Below, piece after piece: positions 43,159-51,503 of a DNA stretch of 64,000 bases. The stretch's first letter is position 1; the number at the start of each line of letters is the position of its first letter. The stretch is taken from assembly GCA_963575745.1 (NCBI GenBank), contig CAUYUJ010014761.1:82001-146000 (forward strand), given 5' to 3'. Under the pieces are notes generated by a model. It saw only the letters and a list, made by a program, of their open reading frames with translations. It was not told where the DNA came from and made no database searches. Origin of the DNA: Prorocentrum cordatum (lineage: Eukaryota; Sar; Dinophyceae; Prorocentrales; Prorocentraceae). Both the position numbers and the translations under genes were made by a program.

Positions 43159-43159
43159 C

Positions 43160-43345
43160 AGAAAAGTGGGCTACCGAGTCAGATCACGTAACGGATTTTG
43201 TCTGGCGCCAGGTGCGCCCAGCATATCGAGGAAAGCGCCTGGCGGCGGGGTCGAAACCAGCCACTTGCAGCAGATTTTGCCCCCCCCCCCACCCCACCCC
43301 CCCTCAACCCCCCTTCCCCCCTTTCCCAATCCCCCCGAGTGGTCC
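43160..43345. mobile_element. Family B, copy 3
   Basis: GTCAGATCACGTAACGGATT, CTGGCGCCAGGTGCGCCCAG, CATATCGAGGAAAGCGCCTG and GGTCGAAACCAGCCACTTGC follow family order. The right end is a C-rich stretch (43278-43340). Confidence 0.65.
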
Positions 43346-43384
43346 TCGTCGCCTAGCTTTCGGGTCATAACTCAAGTCCGGCGG

Positions 43385-43585
43385 TCGATCAGGACGGTCT
43401 GGGCCCCCCAGGACGCTCTCGGCGAGGCGCATCTGCCGAAGAGCATCCCGAGGCCAGGGAACCGCCGAACCCAGACAACCTCCGATTTGTTTTTGCAATC
43501 CGTGGCCCCAGAGCTTCCGACCCCTTCCCTGGGGGTGGAACGTTCTTCGTCCTGGATACCTTTTTGATGGTCCTGGGGAACGATG
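43385..43585. repeat. Family G, copy (plus orientation), with a block shared with 44085-44180
   Basis: 43500-43580 carries GGCCCCAGAGCTTCCGACCC, CTTCCCTGGGGGTGGAACG and TTTTTGATGGTCCTGGGG. Upstream, GACGGTCTGGGCCCCCCAGG and CTCTCGGCGAGGCGCATCTG resemble GACGATCTGGGCACCCCCAG and CCTCGGCGAGGTGCAAGGCT near 44104. Confidence 0.5.
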
Positions 43586-44425
43586 TGGCGAGACGAAGCG
43601 AGGCGCCGGTCGATCGTCCCGGAGGACGGCCGTACAAGAGCCTGGCGGGGGCGCCGTAGCGCCGATAGTTCAGTACATATTGAATGTGTGATGATTGATT
43701 CGCCCTGGCGCGTACCAGAGATCATACACAAGACGTGCCAGCTCGAGACAAGCATCCGACCTTGGTAATGAGCTCAGGAGGCCGAAATGAGGAGCCCAGG
43801 AGGCCGAACTCTGGAAAAAAACGCAAGGATTCAAATAATCAGACCGTCGGACATGAAGGGCAACGTTAGGGTGGGGCCAGCTCAGGGGGGGAAACTTCGA
43901 GCTGGGGTCGGCGGTGCATCGCTGGTAAATCGGCGAGTGGTCCCCGATAGCGAATCCTCACGCTCCTAGGCGCAGTGGAGCGGGCCCCTATCGGCGATCG
44001 ATGATCGATCGGGGGTCTATGCGTCCCCCTCTGAGCCTATCCCCTCGTAGCGTTGCCCCCTGGTTGTGGGGGGTCATGACGCGGCTCCCTGGCGGCCGTA
44101 CGGGACGATCTGGGCACCCCCAGAATGCCCCTCGGCGAGGTGCAAGGCTGGAATATCGTTCAGAATCGATGAAAGAGTCCGATAAGCTAGAACCTCGAAT
44201 CCCCTGACTTTGTTTCTGATCCACGCATGCCACCGCAGTGGCCCCCCCCTCCCAGCCCAGCGCCTCCAAGATGGTTCTCTGAAGTCGCTGGATAAGGAAT
44301 GAAGGATCTTCTTTTCTTGTCGCGGCGAGCCTCGGCCACGAATAGGTTCCCCGACGCAGATCTCCGGAGCAGCCCGAACTTCCTGAGCCTGAAGCGGCCC
44401 TCCCCCCGAACGTTGCAACAATGAT
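43586..44425. other. About 0.8 kb without recognisable gene
   Basis: Unique-looking sequence with GATCGATGATCGATCGGGGG-type words at 43995. No domain in any frame. Confidence 0.35.
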
Positions 44426-44428
44426 TCA

Positions 44429-44590
44429 TGATAGCTATTACGGTGGGGGCATCGGATAAGGAAACTTCGGTAAGGAAACCACGGTCTGGAAGCCAGTGGA
44501 CCTGCAATCGTGGATTGGCCATGGCTATCACCGCCGCCCTCATCAGATAAGGAAGCCTCCAGGGTCTGGCGTCTCCTGGGCGCATTCCTT
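44429..44590. repeat. Diverged ~90-bp tandem duplication
   Basis: ATAGCTATTACGGTGGGGGC/ATCGGATAAGGAAAC (from 44429) resembles ATGGCTATCACCGCCGCCCT/CATCAGATAAGGAAGC (from 44521). GGTCTGG follows in each. Confidence 0.55.
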
Positions 44591-45094
44591 AACAAACGCC
44601 TCCACCGTGCTCGACTCTCTCCCCCGAAGTTGGCCGGGGAGGGGGGTGCCCCGCCCCATTTGCGTATCCTGTGATACACACAAACAACCGGTATGCCATT
44701 CCCGATGGTTTGGGTTAGCATATAGTCGGACTCGAACGGAGAAGACACGCGAGAGGACACAAGACCCTTCCGAGGGCCACGTTTCCACAGAAATGCAAGA
44801 GGCATGGGTCGCAAGACACAGGACACGAGGGTACCCGTGATCTGGCAGGGCCGACCTGCTTATCTGGGCCGACGGTATCGGAGCGTTCCCGATGATCCGA
44901 AAGCTGCGTTCCCGCTGCAGCGGTGGCCTCATTTTCAGGATCGGCGCTTCGCTCCAACAGCATTCTGCATTGACTACCCTCGCTTCCAAGAGATACCAAG
45001 CGATGCCAAACTACGGCCTGTACCGGCCAGGCCGCTTGACGAGGAGGCGCGTGGTATGACGTGGTCTTGCCTGGAAGCGAAAGCGGGGTAGGTA

Positions 45095-45338
45095 ATTCAC
45101 GTTCTGCAGAATGCCGCTCTCGCTCCCGCTGTGCAGAATGCCGCTCTCGCCCAGGCGCGGGCCACTCGTCTGGATCCGAGCCGTTCCTCATCGCTGTCGC
45201 CCCCCCTCCTTTCCCCCTCTCCGCCTTGCCCTGGCCCTCCTGCTCCTCTCGCCCCTTCCACTCCAATTCGTCGTCGTCCTGCTCCTCTTCCTCCTCCTCC
45301 TCCTCCTCCTCCTCCTCCGTCCCCTCCTCCGTTCCTCC
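45095..45338. repeat. Left part of a duplicated segment interrupted by the complete LINE
   Basis: CAGAATGCCGCTCTCGCCCA, GTCTGGATCCGAGCCGTTCC and CCCTGGCCCTCCTGCTCCTC match, in order, CAGAATGGCTCGCCCCAGCG, TTCTGGATCCGAGACACTCC and CCCTGGTGTTCCTGCTCCTC at 51870-51985. The segment continues beyond the LINE at 51504-51660. On the minus strand both copies read as Glu/Lys/Arg-rich coiled-coil-like protein. Confidence 0.6.
45325..45338. repeat. Target-site duplication, left (TCCTCCGTTCCTCC)
   Basis: 14 bp identical to 51490-51503, lying 2 bp upstream of the spliced-leader sequence. The local sequence is TCC-rich, but the shared GTT interruption makes a chance match less likely. Confidence 0.7.
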
Positions 45339-45340
45339 CC

Positions 45341-45361
45341 CCGTAGCCATTTTGGCTCAAG
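45341..45361 (+). other. Genomic spliced-leader (DinoSL) relict
   Basis: Reads CCGTAGCCATTTTGGCTCAA followed by G, matching the conserved dinoflagellate spliced leader after its variable first base. It is a single copy with no truncated second leader behind it. It ends in AG, so it could itself serve as a trans-splice acceptor. It is not an SL RNA gene: LINE sequence follows instead of the donor GT and the rest of an SL RNA. Confidence 0.92.
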
Positions 45362-45487
45362 AGCTTTGCACGTGAGGGCTTCCGCGCCCTCGTGCCTGCA
45401 TGGTATAGCCCTAATACCGGGCCCGTCAGAGCACTTGGTGCTCGGTACCCCCTTTCCGCTGTGAGCTCCTGGCGGAGCGTGCATGCC

Positions 45488-46735
45488 ATGCCGTGGACGT
45501 GGACTTCTGAGCGTCCCCCTCCCTGGCGTGCGCAAGGTGATCAGCAGCGCCGTGATGCTGGTCGCCGTGGCCACAAGCGTCGCCGTGATGGTGATGCCTC
45601 ATCCTACGCTGTCTGCAGCAAGTGCGGGCACTGGGAGTACCTCTACCATGGTCACGCTGCGTGCAGCCGGTGCGGCGGATCGTATTTCATGCACAATAAG
45701 GCTACGGGTGAGTCGAGTGCGGCGGTCGGCTCACAGGTTCCCCCCGATCTGTCAGGACAAGCGAGTGCTGCAGTCGCTCAATTTCCTGGCTTACGAGATG
45801 TGCTCGCTAACCACCTGCCGCCTCCACCACCGCCGAACGTCCCGTCCGATGCGCAACTGGACGCAGCGGTGGCTGGAGAGCGGACTGCCTTGGCGAAGGG
45901 CGTGGAGGAGGCTGCCAAGGCTGAGCGCTTGGCCTGGCAGAGTCGCTCTGAGCGTCAAGAGGCTTTGCTCAAGGCCCGTGAGAAGGTCAAGCAGGCTGAG
46001 GCTGCCTTTGCCGAAGCTTCCTCGCACCTTGAGGAAGCCCAGTCTGCCCATACCGTCGCCAAGGAAAAGAAGGACAGGTTCGATGAGGCCGCGTTCAAAA
46101 AGCAAAAGATGGAGGCTGCGGCGGCCGCTCAAGCTGCTGCGCGGCCCCCCTCCGCTGGTGCAGAGGGCCCACCTGGTGGAGAACCTGGAGGCGCTCATGG
46201 CGTTTCTGGAGCGGGCCCTGCGCCTGAAGAAGCCCGCGAAGTACTTCGCAAACTTCATACCCTTGGAGATGAAGACCTCCGGAAGCTTGCTGACAGCACC
46301 AAGGTCCCTTTCAGCGAGTGGTGCAACTTGCGCACCGCCCAGCTTGCCGCTCACAACGTCCTCAGTTCGGTCACTCCTGGCTCCTCGGCGTCTGCGTCGT
46401 CTGCTCCTGGAGTGGCTGGCGCTGATGAGGGTGCAGATGCTGCTATGGGCGGTGCGGGTGGCGAGGATGGTGGTGAACATAAGGCTGTTCCTGTCGATGC
46501 TGATGACGATCTTCTTGGTGAAACCGATCGGCAGGAGCTTTCTGAGCTTCGCAAGCGGTCTGCGGAGGAATGTAAGCCTGAGGACCTCGAGAGGTTGGAG
46601 ACCCTCCTGGTCAAAAAATTCCATGCGCAAGCGCATAAGAAGCTCAAGGTGGCTACTTATGCTAACGATATGTGGGTCAACGCTTTTGCCCACTTGGCAG
46701 CCCCCCAAGTTGTGCAAGGCGCGTCGTTGGTTTGA
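45488..46735 (+). CDS. LINE ORF1 protein: zinc-finger and coiled-coil RNA-binding-type protein, 415 aa
   Basis: Start chosen at the first in-frame ATG after the spliced leader. The N-terminus is basic, followed by a four-Cys zinc finger (C43-X2-C46 ... C59-X2-C62, in VCSKCGHWEYLYHGH/ACSRCGG). A proline run (111-116) precedes a long coiled coil, about residues 122-218 (ERQEALLKAREKVKQAEAAF). The C-terminal third is acidic then basic. Zinc finger plus coiled coil suits a LINE ORF1 chaperone that coats the element RNA and oligomerises. Assignment rests on position and architecture, not on a recognised ORF1 family. Its stop lies inside ORF2, which is in the +1 frame relative to it. Confidence 0.75.
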   Translation: MPWTWTSERPPPWRAQGDQQRRDAGRRGHKRRRDGDASSYAVCSKCGHWEYLYHGHAACSRCGGSYFMHNKATGESSAAVGSQVPPDLSGQASAAVAQFPGLRDVLANHLPPPPPPNVPSDAQLDAAVAGERTALAKGVEEAAKAERLAWQSRSERQEALLKAREKVKQAEAAFAEASSHLEEAQSAHTVAKEKKDRFDEAAFKKQKMEAAAAAQAAARPPSAGAEGPPGGEPGGAHGVSGAGPAPEEAREVLRKLHTLGDEDLRKLADSTKVPFSEWCNLRTAQLAAHNVLSSVTPGSSASASSAPGVAGADEGADAAMGGAGGEDGGEHKAVPVDADDDLLGETDRQELSELRKRSAEECKPEDLERLETLLVKKFHAQAHKKLKVATYANDMWVNAFAHLAAPQVVQGASLV

Positions 46736-49700
46736 CGAGTCCCTGGGGCAGCGATGGCAGAGGGTCGACGTGAGCTCGACGATCGATGTCAAGTTCTGCA
46801 ACGTTTCCAGCTGGTCTGAACTGGCCAAGTCTGAACTTGCCAGAGCTGTCGAGGACGTTGACGTTTACCTCTTTGCCGAGCACCATCAGGGACCCGACAA
46901 GCTACAGGCCGCCAAGAGAGACTGCTCATCTATGGGATGGCGCCCGCACTTCCAAGCAGCCCTTCCCTCGCCTGGCGGAGGATGGCATGGTGGTGTCGGC
47001 GCTGTCGTGCAGAAGGCGGTCTACTGTAAGAAATTCCTACGTAGTCTCCCCGCTGGGGTCGAGAACGTGGGCCAGGGGCAGAGTTGGTTTTTCCTGGAAA
47101 TGAAGACGCAGCATTGTACGCTCGCTCTGGGAGTTATCTATCTGGTCTCTGGGATTGGAGCTTCCGGTATAAATCTCGACCGTCTCCATGAAGTGGTTGA
47201 GTTCCTGGGGATGCTTGAGTGCCCGTGGATCCTCTTGGGAGATTTCAACATGGAGCCCCTCGAGTTGCACCAGTGTGGTTTCTGTGAGGTTGTCTCCGGC
47301 GTCACGGTGGACCCCCGCAATACTGACTTCACCTGTGACAAAGGCGCTGGCCGCCTGATCGATTATGCTGTCGTCTCGCGGGACATCCGCCCATACCTTA
47401 CGATTGATGCGGATTGGAGCTCCGCTTTTAAGACACACGCCTGCTTGCATGTGCAGATGTCGCTCGATGTTCTCCGCGACACCGTGATGAAACGAGATCG
47501 ACCAGTCCCAATCGGGGCCCACCCTGGGCCTGATCAGTGTTGGAGTGATTTTGTCCACCGTGCCGGTGACCAAGTTGTGGAGATACCTCGCGAAGTCCGT
47601 GGAGCTTTTCTCGAGTTTCACTGGCCGCGACACTCGCAAGGACTCTCGGAAGCCTATCAAAAGTGGTCTACTGCTGCGGAAATGCTGTTTTGCTCCCGCT
47701 CCCTCCACACCTGGCCGTCGCCAGGGGGGCGCAGGGGCAGAGCAGTAGTTGTGCAGGAGCGGACCCTTCCCAAACGAGGAGTGATGAAACAAGGTTTTTC
47801 CCACCCCTGCCTGGCTTTTTGGACGCTGATATCGCCCCGCCTGTACGATTTTGCTGTCGCCTTGAAGAGAGGAGGCACCACCCAGGTCACCGCTCTCAGG
47901 ACTCTCCTCCGAGCGCGCGGTGATGAGGTGGGTCTACACCTTGAAGGCCTTGCCGATGCACGGCAAGCTGCTGTCTGGACAGGGTGGTTGCAAGATATCC
48001 CAGGTGACCCTCGGAAGCTTGAGGTCATCCAAGGAGCTCTCGTCCCCGTCCTTCGTCGCGCGTGGACTGCGGCTCGGAAAGCTAATCGCCTCGGTATCCA
48101 GGCCTGGCTCTCTAAGGGACTCGCGGGGGGAGCGAAAGTGGTGCACCGTTGGTTACGGTCTGACGCCAAAAAAGAGGTTGAGATGTTTGTTACTCCCACT
48201 TTTGTTGCCCAAACCCCCCAAGAGCTGATGAGTTATCGCGAGCAGTTTTGGGCGTCCTGGTGGACGCCGACGAGTAGGCAGGTCGGTGATCTTGAGTACG
48301 CTATGCAGCGCCTCCGGCCTGTTGCTGAGCTGGAGGCGCTTGAGGCTCGCGGCATTGAGGGCCAAGATGTGCTCTCGGCTTGTAAGTGTTTCTCGGCCGA
48401 CACGGCCCTTGGCGTGGACGGGTGGTCCCCTTGTGATTTGATGCGGCTTCCTGGTGAAGCCCTGGATCACTTGGCCACCATTTTTAATGGCATTGAGTAT
48501 GCCCTTGAGTTCCCCCAGCAGGTGTATCTCTGTCTGGTCGCCCTCCTGCCCAAAACGGCGACGTCTGAAAGACCCATCACTAAGTGCCCCACCCTCTACC
48601 GGTTGTACACCCGCATACGCGGGGACAAAATCCAGGACTGGACCGATTCCCACGTCGCCTTCTGGGATGCGGCTGTGAAGAAATCGTCGGCCTTGCGTGC
48701 CGCCATGCTCCGTGAGGTTTTGCACGAATGTGCTCGGGCGGAGGGGGTCTTTTCGGTTTCCGGGCACTGGGATATGGAGAAGTTTTTTGACACCATCGAC
48801 CCAAGTAAGCTCATCGGCTTGGCTCAGGCTGTCGACTACTCCTCCCTGCTCCTCTACCTGGGCCTCCTGATCCACACTTCCCCCAGGCTCCTCGAGGTCC
48901 AGTCCCTGGTGTCGGGGGTTACGCAGGCAGGCCAGTCCATTTTAGCTGGATGTTCCCAGTCCCTGCCATGGATCAAATGTTATCTCTATGACATCTTGGA
49001 GGCGGCACATTGCCGTGTCCCTCGAGTTCCGATTTCGGCGTATGTGGACGACCTTACCCAGTGCATCCAGGGCTCCGTGCAGGACATCATTGCTAAACTG
49101 GTGCCGGCTGCGCGAGAACTTTGTGATGTATTGAAACGTCGTGGGTGTAAGATCTCGTCGAAGTCGTGCGTCGTCGCCTCTTCTCGGCAAGTTGGTCGGC
49201 CTTTTCAGGCTCTCTGTGATGAGCTGAACGTTCCGCTTAAAGTTGTTGATTCTGTGAAGGATTTGGGAGTCGGGACCACGGCTGGGAGGAGAAGGACGAT
49301 GTGGAAAATGACTCAGCGCAAGGAAGAGGCTGAGCTTCGCAGTAAGAGGCTCACGTTCCTGGCCCATGTTAATCGTCGTGCTCGCAAGTTGTTCAAACCA
49401 GGTGTGGTTGCAGTTGGCACATGGAGCCATCAAGTCCTTGGCACTCCGCCCTCGCGCATGCGTTCACTTCGTGCCCAGGCGGCTAAAGCGACAGGACGAT
49501 GGCATGCTGGCTGTTGTACCACTACCCTCCTTGCTCTTGATCATGCTATGTCCGATGACCCAGCGTATAAGATACGCTATGAACATTTTTTGGAATGGAG
49601 CCGAACTTACAGGGCCCTTGACCCTAGCCAGATCTGTAGCGTGAACAAAGTATGGCCCAAACTGTTAGCTAAGCTGCGAAGTGTTCCACCAGTTCACCGG

Positions 49701-51425
49701 TGGCGTCATGTGCGGGGCCCGATCGCGTCTGTCATCATGTGTATCTTGGAGCTCAATGGGAACCCATTGGAGCCCTGCACGTGGAGATTCCCTGATGTCA
49801 CCCTCCATGTTGATCGACGTGAGTTTCCGTATTTTTTGTGGAAGACGGTTGAAAAACAAGTGGGCCGTATGCTTTGGGTCCAAGCCTCTGAGGCTTACGG
49901 GGGGCAGGGTCTGCATGAAGGTGTTGATTTTACTGTATTGCGAAAGCTGCGGAAATCGCTTTATCGGCAAGGCGATTTCGACGGCGTTGCTATATTGAAT
50001 CACCTCGCCTCTGGCGGCCAGTGGCCTGAGCAGCGCCTCAAGGACAGTGGCTATCTCAGCAATGGTGTCTGCCCTCGTTGTGGAGTTCGCCAGGAAACAC
50101 CGTGGCACAGACACTGGGGCTGTCAAGATAATGCGAACATTGATGATGTCCACATACACCTCACTAACCATGTGTATCAAGATTCCCTCGATGGCGTGCC
50201 TGAGTCGGAGTGTTTCTGGACTCGTGGGCTGGTTCCCATAGGCTGGACGGTCGGAGTGTTGCCTCCCGTGGAAACTAAAGTTTGGGCCTGGGGATCTTTT
50301 CATGAGGCGCTTCGTGAAGGTGTTCTGATTCATGGGGGGATTTTTGGGAGCGACGCTTCTGGAGGAGATCATACGAAGGATTGGAGGTTGAGGAGATGCG
50401 GGTGGTCTGTTGTTCACCTCCATCCAGGGACCCTCCAGGTGGCTGGCGTGTTGTGTGGAACCCTCCCTGGTGCCGAGCAAAGCTCTCCCCGAGCGGAACT
50501 GTATGCCGTGATCAAGCTGTTGCAAATGGTTGTCGGTGATGCGGTGCTGTACACCGACTTCCTGCCGATTGCACGCGCGTTTGCTCGGAAGGACGTTGAA
50601 GTAGATCACTCGTGCATGCTGGACCTGTGGCAGCAGGTCTGGGACCAGCTTGGCGACAGAGATGGCCGGCTGGAAGTCCACTGGTGCAAGAGCCACTCCA
50701 CCTTCAAGCAGGTTTCCGCCCACCGCCTGACCCCCCAGGGATTAGTCGCCAATGGCGTTGCCGATTACTTTGCGGGGGAAGCTGCCAAGTGGGGGGCCCT
50801 CCCTGCTGAGAAGGTAAGGGAAATTTCTAATGTAGATGAAAATTGTTTACGTGTTGTTAAACGACTCCTCGCTGTCTCCAGGCACGTTTCGCTCACGTGC
50901 CCGAGGACGCGCGAGGATCGTCTAGGTAGGGAGCACCACAAAGAGCGAGGGCCCTGTTCGAGCAACCTCCGCAGAGCGAGATTGCGTGAGCAGGGCCATG
51001 ATGTGTTTAAAGTGGCTGGATCCTTTAAGTGCTCACGGTGTCTCTGTAGATTCCCTGCTGTCCGAGGGGAGCTGGCCAAATTCTGGCCTGGTCCGTGTCC
51101 TGGTGCGCTGGTGTTGGGGTCCTCGTCGTCTGGCAGGTTGGGCCCTTCGACTTCCCCTGGCCCCGCGTCCCAGGGCTACCCAAACGGACATCCATGTTTC
51201 TCGCGTGCGCACCCGACGCACGTCCTGGCTGAATTCAAAGGTATATTGTACTGTCGTTGCTGCGGGTGCTTTGCTGCCAACACTGTTCAGAAGTTGGCCA
51301 AGCCTTGTCCACCCGCGTCTCCGGAGACAGGCAGACGGAAGCTGTCCGCCACTGGCAGGCGCAATCTTGAGCGGCTGGCTGAAGGCAAGCCCCCCAAGTA
51401 TGGCATGGCCTTCCCCGCTCCCTGA
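46659..51425 (+). CDS. LINE ORF2 polyprotein: APE-type endonuclease, reverse transcriptase, RNase H, 1588 aa
   Basis: Start taken at the last in-frame ATG before the endonuclease, overlapping the ORF1 end by 77 bp; the frame is also open back to 45483, but that part is an Arg/Ser-rich shadow of ORF1. Endonuclease: N48 (FCNVSSW), E74 (FAEHH), D195/N197 (GDFN), IDYAVVSR near 233, and H260 in KTH where S-D-H is usual. Reverse transcriptase: LGVDGWSP, LLPK...RPIT, motif A D705-M-E-K-F-F-D711, motif C Y795-V-D-D798. A zinc finger follows (C1138, C1141, H1150/H1152, C1155). RNase H type I has D1232, E1280, D1300 and D1369. Two Cys clusters close the protein (from C1458 and from C1532). All catalytic positions except the S-D-H aspartate are present and no stop interrupts the frame. 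It would nick target DNA, copy the element RNA and remove the template strand. Confidence 0.9.
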   Translation: MLTICGSTLLPTWQPPKLCKARRWFDESLGQRWQRVDVSSTIDVKFCNVSSWSELAKSELARAVEDVDVYLFAEHHQGPDKLQAAKRDCSSMGWRPHFQAALPSPGGGWHGGVGAVVQKAVYCKKFLRSLPAGVENVGQGQSWFFLEMKTQHCTLALGVIYLVSGIGASGINLDRLHEVVEFLGMLECPWILLGDFNMEPLELHQCGFCEVVSGVTVDPRNTDFTCDKGAGRLIDYAVVSRDIRPYLTIDADWSSAFKTHACLHVQMSLDVLRDTVMKRDRPVPIGAHPGPDQCWSDFVHRAGDQVVEIPREVRGAFLEFHWPRHSQGLSEAYQKWSTAAEMLFCSRSLHTWPSPGGRRGRAVVVQERTLPKRGVMKQGFSHPCLAFWTLISPRLYDFAVALKRGGTTQVTALRTLLRARGDEVGLHLEGLADARQAAVWTGWLQDIPGDPRKLEVIQGALVPVLRRAWTAARKANRLGIQAWLSKGLAGGAKVVHRWLRSDAKKEVEMFVTPTFVAQTPQELMSYREQFWASWWTPTSRQVGDLEYAMQRLRPVAELEALEARGIEGQDVLSACKCFSADTALGVDGWSPCDLMRLPGEALDHLATIFNGIEYALEFPQQVYLCLVALLPKTATSERPITKCPTLYRLYTRIRGDKIQDWTDSHVAFWDAAVKKSSALRAAMLREVLHECARAEGVFSVSGHWDMEKFFDTIDPSKLIGLAQAVDYSSLLLYLGLLIHTSPRLLEVQSLVSGVTQAGQSILAGCSQSLPWIKCYLYDILEAAHCRVPRVPISAYVDDLTQCIQGSVQDIIAKLVPAARELCDVLKRRGCKISSKSCVVASSRQVGRPFQALCDELNVPLKVVDSVKDLGVGTTAGRRRTMWKMTQRKEEAELRSKRLTFLAHVNRRARKLFKPGVVAVGTWSHQVLGTPPSRMRSLRAQAAKATGRWHAGCCTTTLLALDHAMSDDPAYKIRYEHFLEWSRTYRALDPSQICSVNKVWPKLLAKLRSVPPVHRWRHVRGPIASVIMCILELNGNPLEPCTWRFPDVTLHVDRREFPYFLWKTVEKQVGRMLWVQASEAYGGQGLHEGVDFTVLRKLRKSLYRQGDFDGVAILNHLASGGQWPEQRLKDSGYLSNGVCPRCGVRQETPWHRHWGCQDNANIDDVHIHLTNHVYQDSLDGVPESECFWTRGLVPIGWTVGVLPPVETKVWAWGSFHEALREGVLIHGGIFGSDASGGDHTKDWRLRRCGWSVVHLHPGTLQVAGVLCGTLPGAEQSSPRAELYAVIKLLQMVVGDAVLYTDFLPIARAFARKDVEVDHSCMLDLWQQVWDQLGDRDGRLEVHWCKSHSTFKQVSAHRLTPQGLVANGVADYFAGEAAKWGALPAEKVREISNVDENCLRVVKRLLAVSRHVSLTCPRTREDRLGREHHKERGPCSSNLRRARLREQGHDVFKVAGSFKCSRCLCRFPAVRGELAKFWPGPCPGALVLGSSSSGRLGPSTSPGPASQGYPNGHPCFSRAHPTHVLAEFKGILYCRCCGCFAANTVQKLAKPCPPASPETGRRKLSATGRRNLERLAEGKPPKYGMAFPAP

Positions 51426-51489
51426 CTGTATTGATCCCGTGGGCCCGAGCTTGCACTCGTGAATCCCCCGAATGCTGGAATCGCTGGAA
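51426..51489 (+). other. LINE 3' untranslated region and non-poly(A) end
   Basis: 64 bp from the ORF2 stop to the right target-site duplication. It ends ATGCTGGAATCGCTGGAA, so GCTGGAATC is doubled if the first bases of the duplication are counted. No poly(A) tail or AATAAA-like signal is seen. Confidence 0.6.
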
Positions 51490-51503
51490 TCCTCCGTTCC
51501 TCC
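51490..51503. repeat. Target-site duplication, right (TCCTCCGTTCCTCC)
   Basis: Identical to 45325-45338 and immediately after the LINE 3' end; the interrupted TCC-rich segment resumes behind it. Confidence 0.7.

Larger units (their letters stand above)
45339..51489 (+). mobile_element. Complete LINE-type retrotransposon carrying a genomic DinoSL at its 5' end
   Basis: 6.15 kb in order: two extra C residues; a DinoSL sequence (45341-45361); a 126-bp 5' UTR; ORF1 (45488-46735); overlapping ORF2 (to 51425); a 64-bp 3' UTR ending in a doubled GCTGGAATC motif rather than poly(A). Candidate 14-bp target-site duplications flank it. Both frames are intact. The structure implies that an mRNA capped by spliced-leader trans-splicing was copied back by target-primed reverse transcription through its 5' end. 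Retroposed dinoflagellate genes with relict spliced leaders are known; that this copy is young and possibly active is my inference from intact frames and matching duplications. Confidence 0.85.

Noticed and set aside
44074-44826. 250-codon minus-strand frame near the complete LINE
   Set aside because: No motif, mixed composition, and it crosses a ~90-bp duplication that is read differently in each copy.
45341-45361. A spliced-leader RNA gene
   Set aside because: Only the leader exon is present; the following bases (AGCTTTGCAC...) do not begin with the donor GT, and retrotransposon sequence continues.
45483-46658. N-terminal 392-residue extension of ORF2 in the same open frame
   Set aside because: It overlaps ORF1 completely, is Arg/Ser/Leu-rich without motif, and ORF1 in the other frame has a zinc finger and coiled coil; treated as a shadow.
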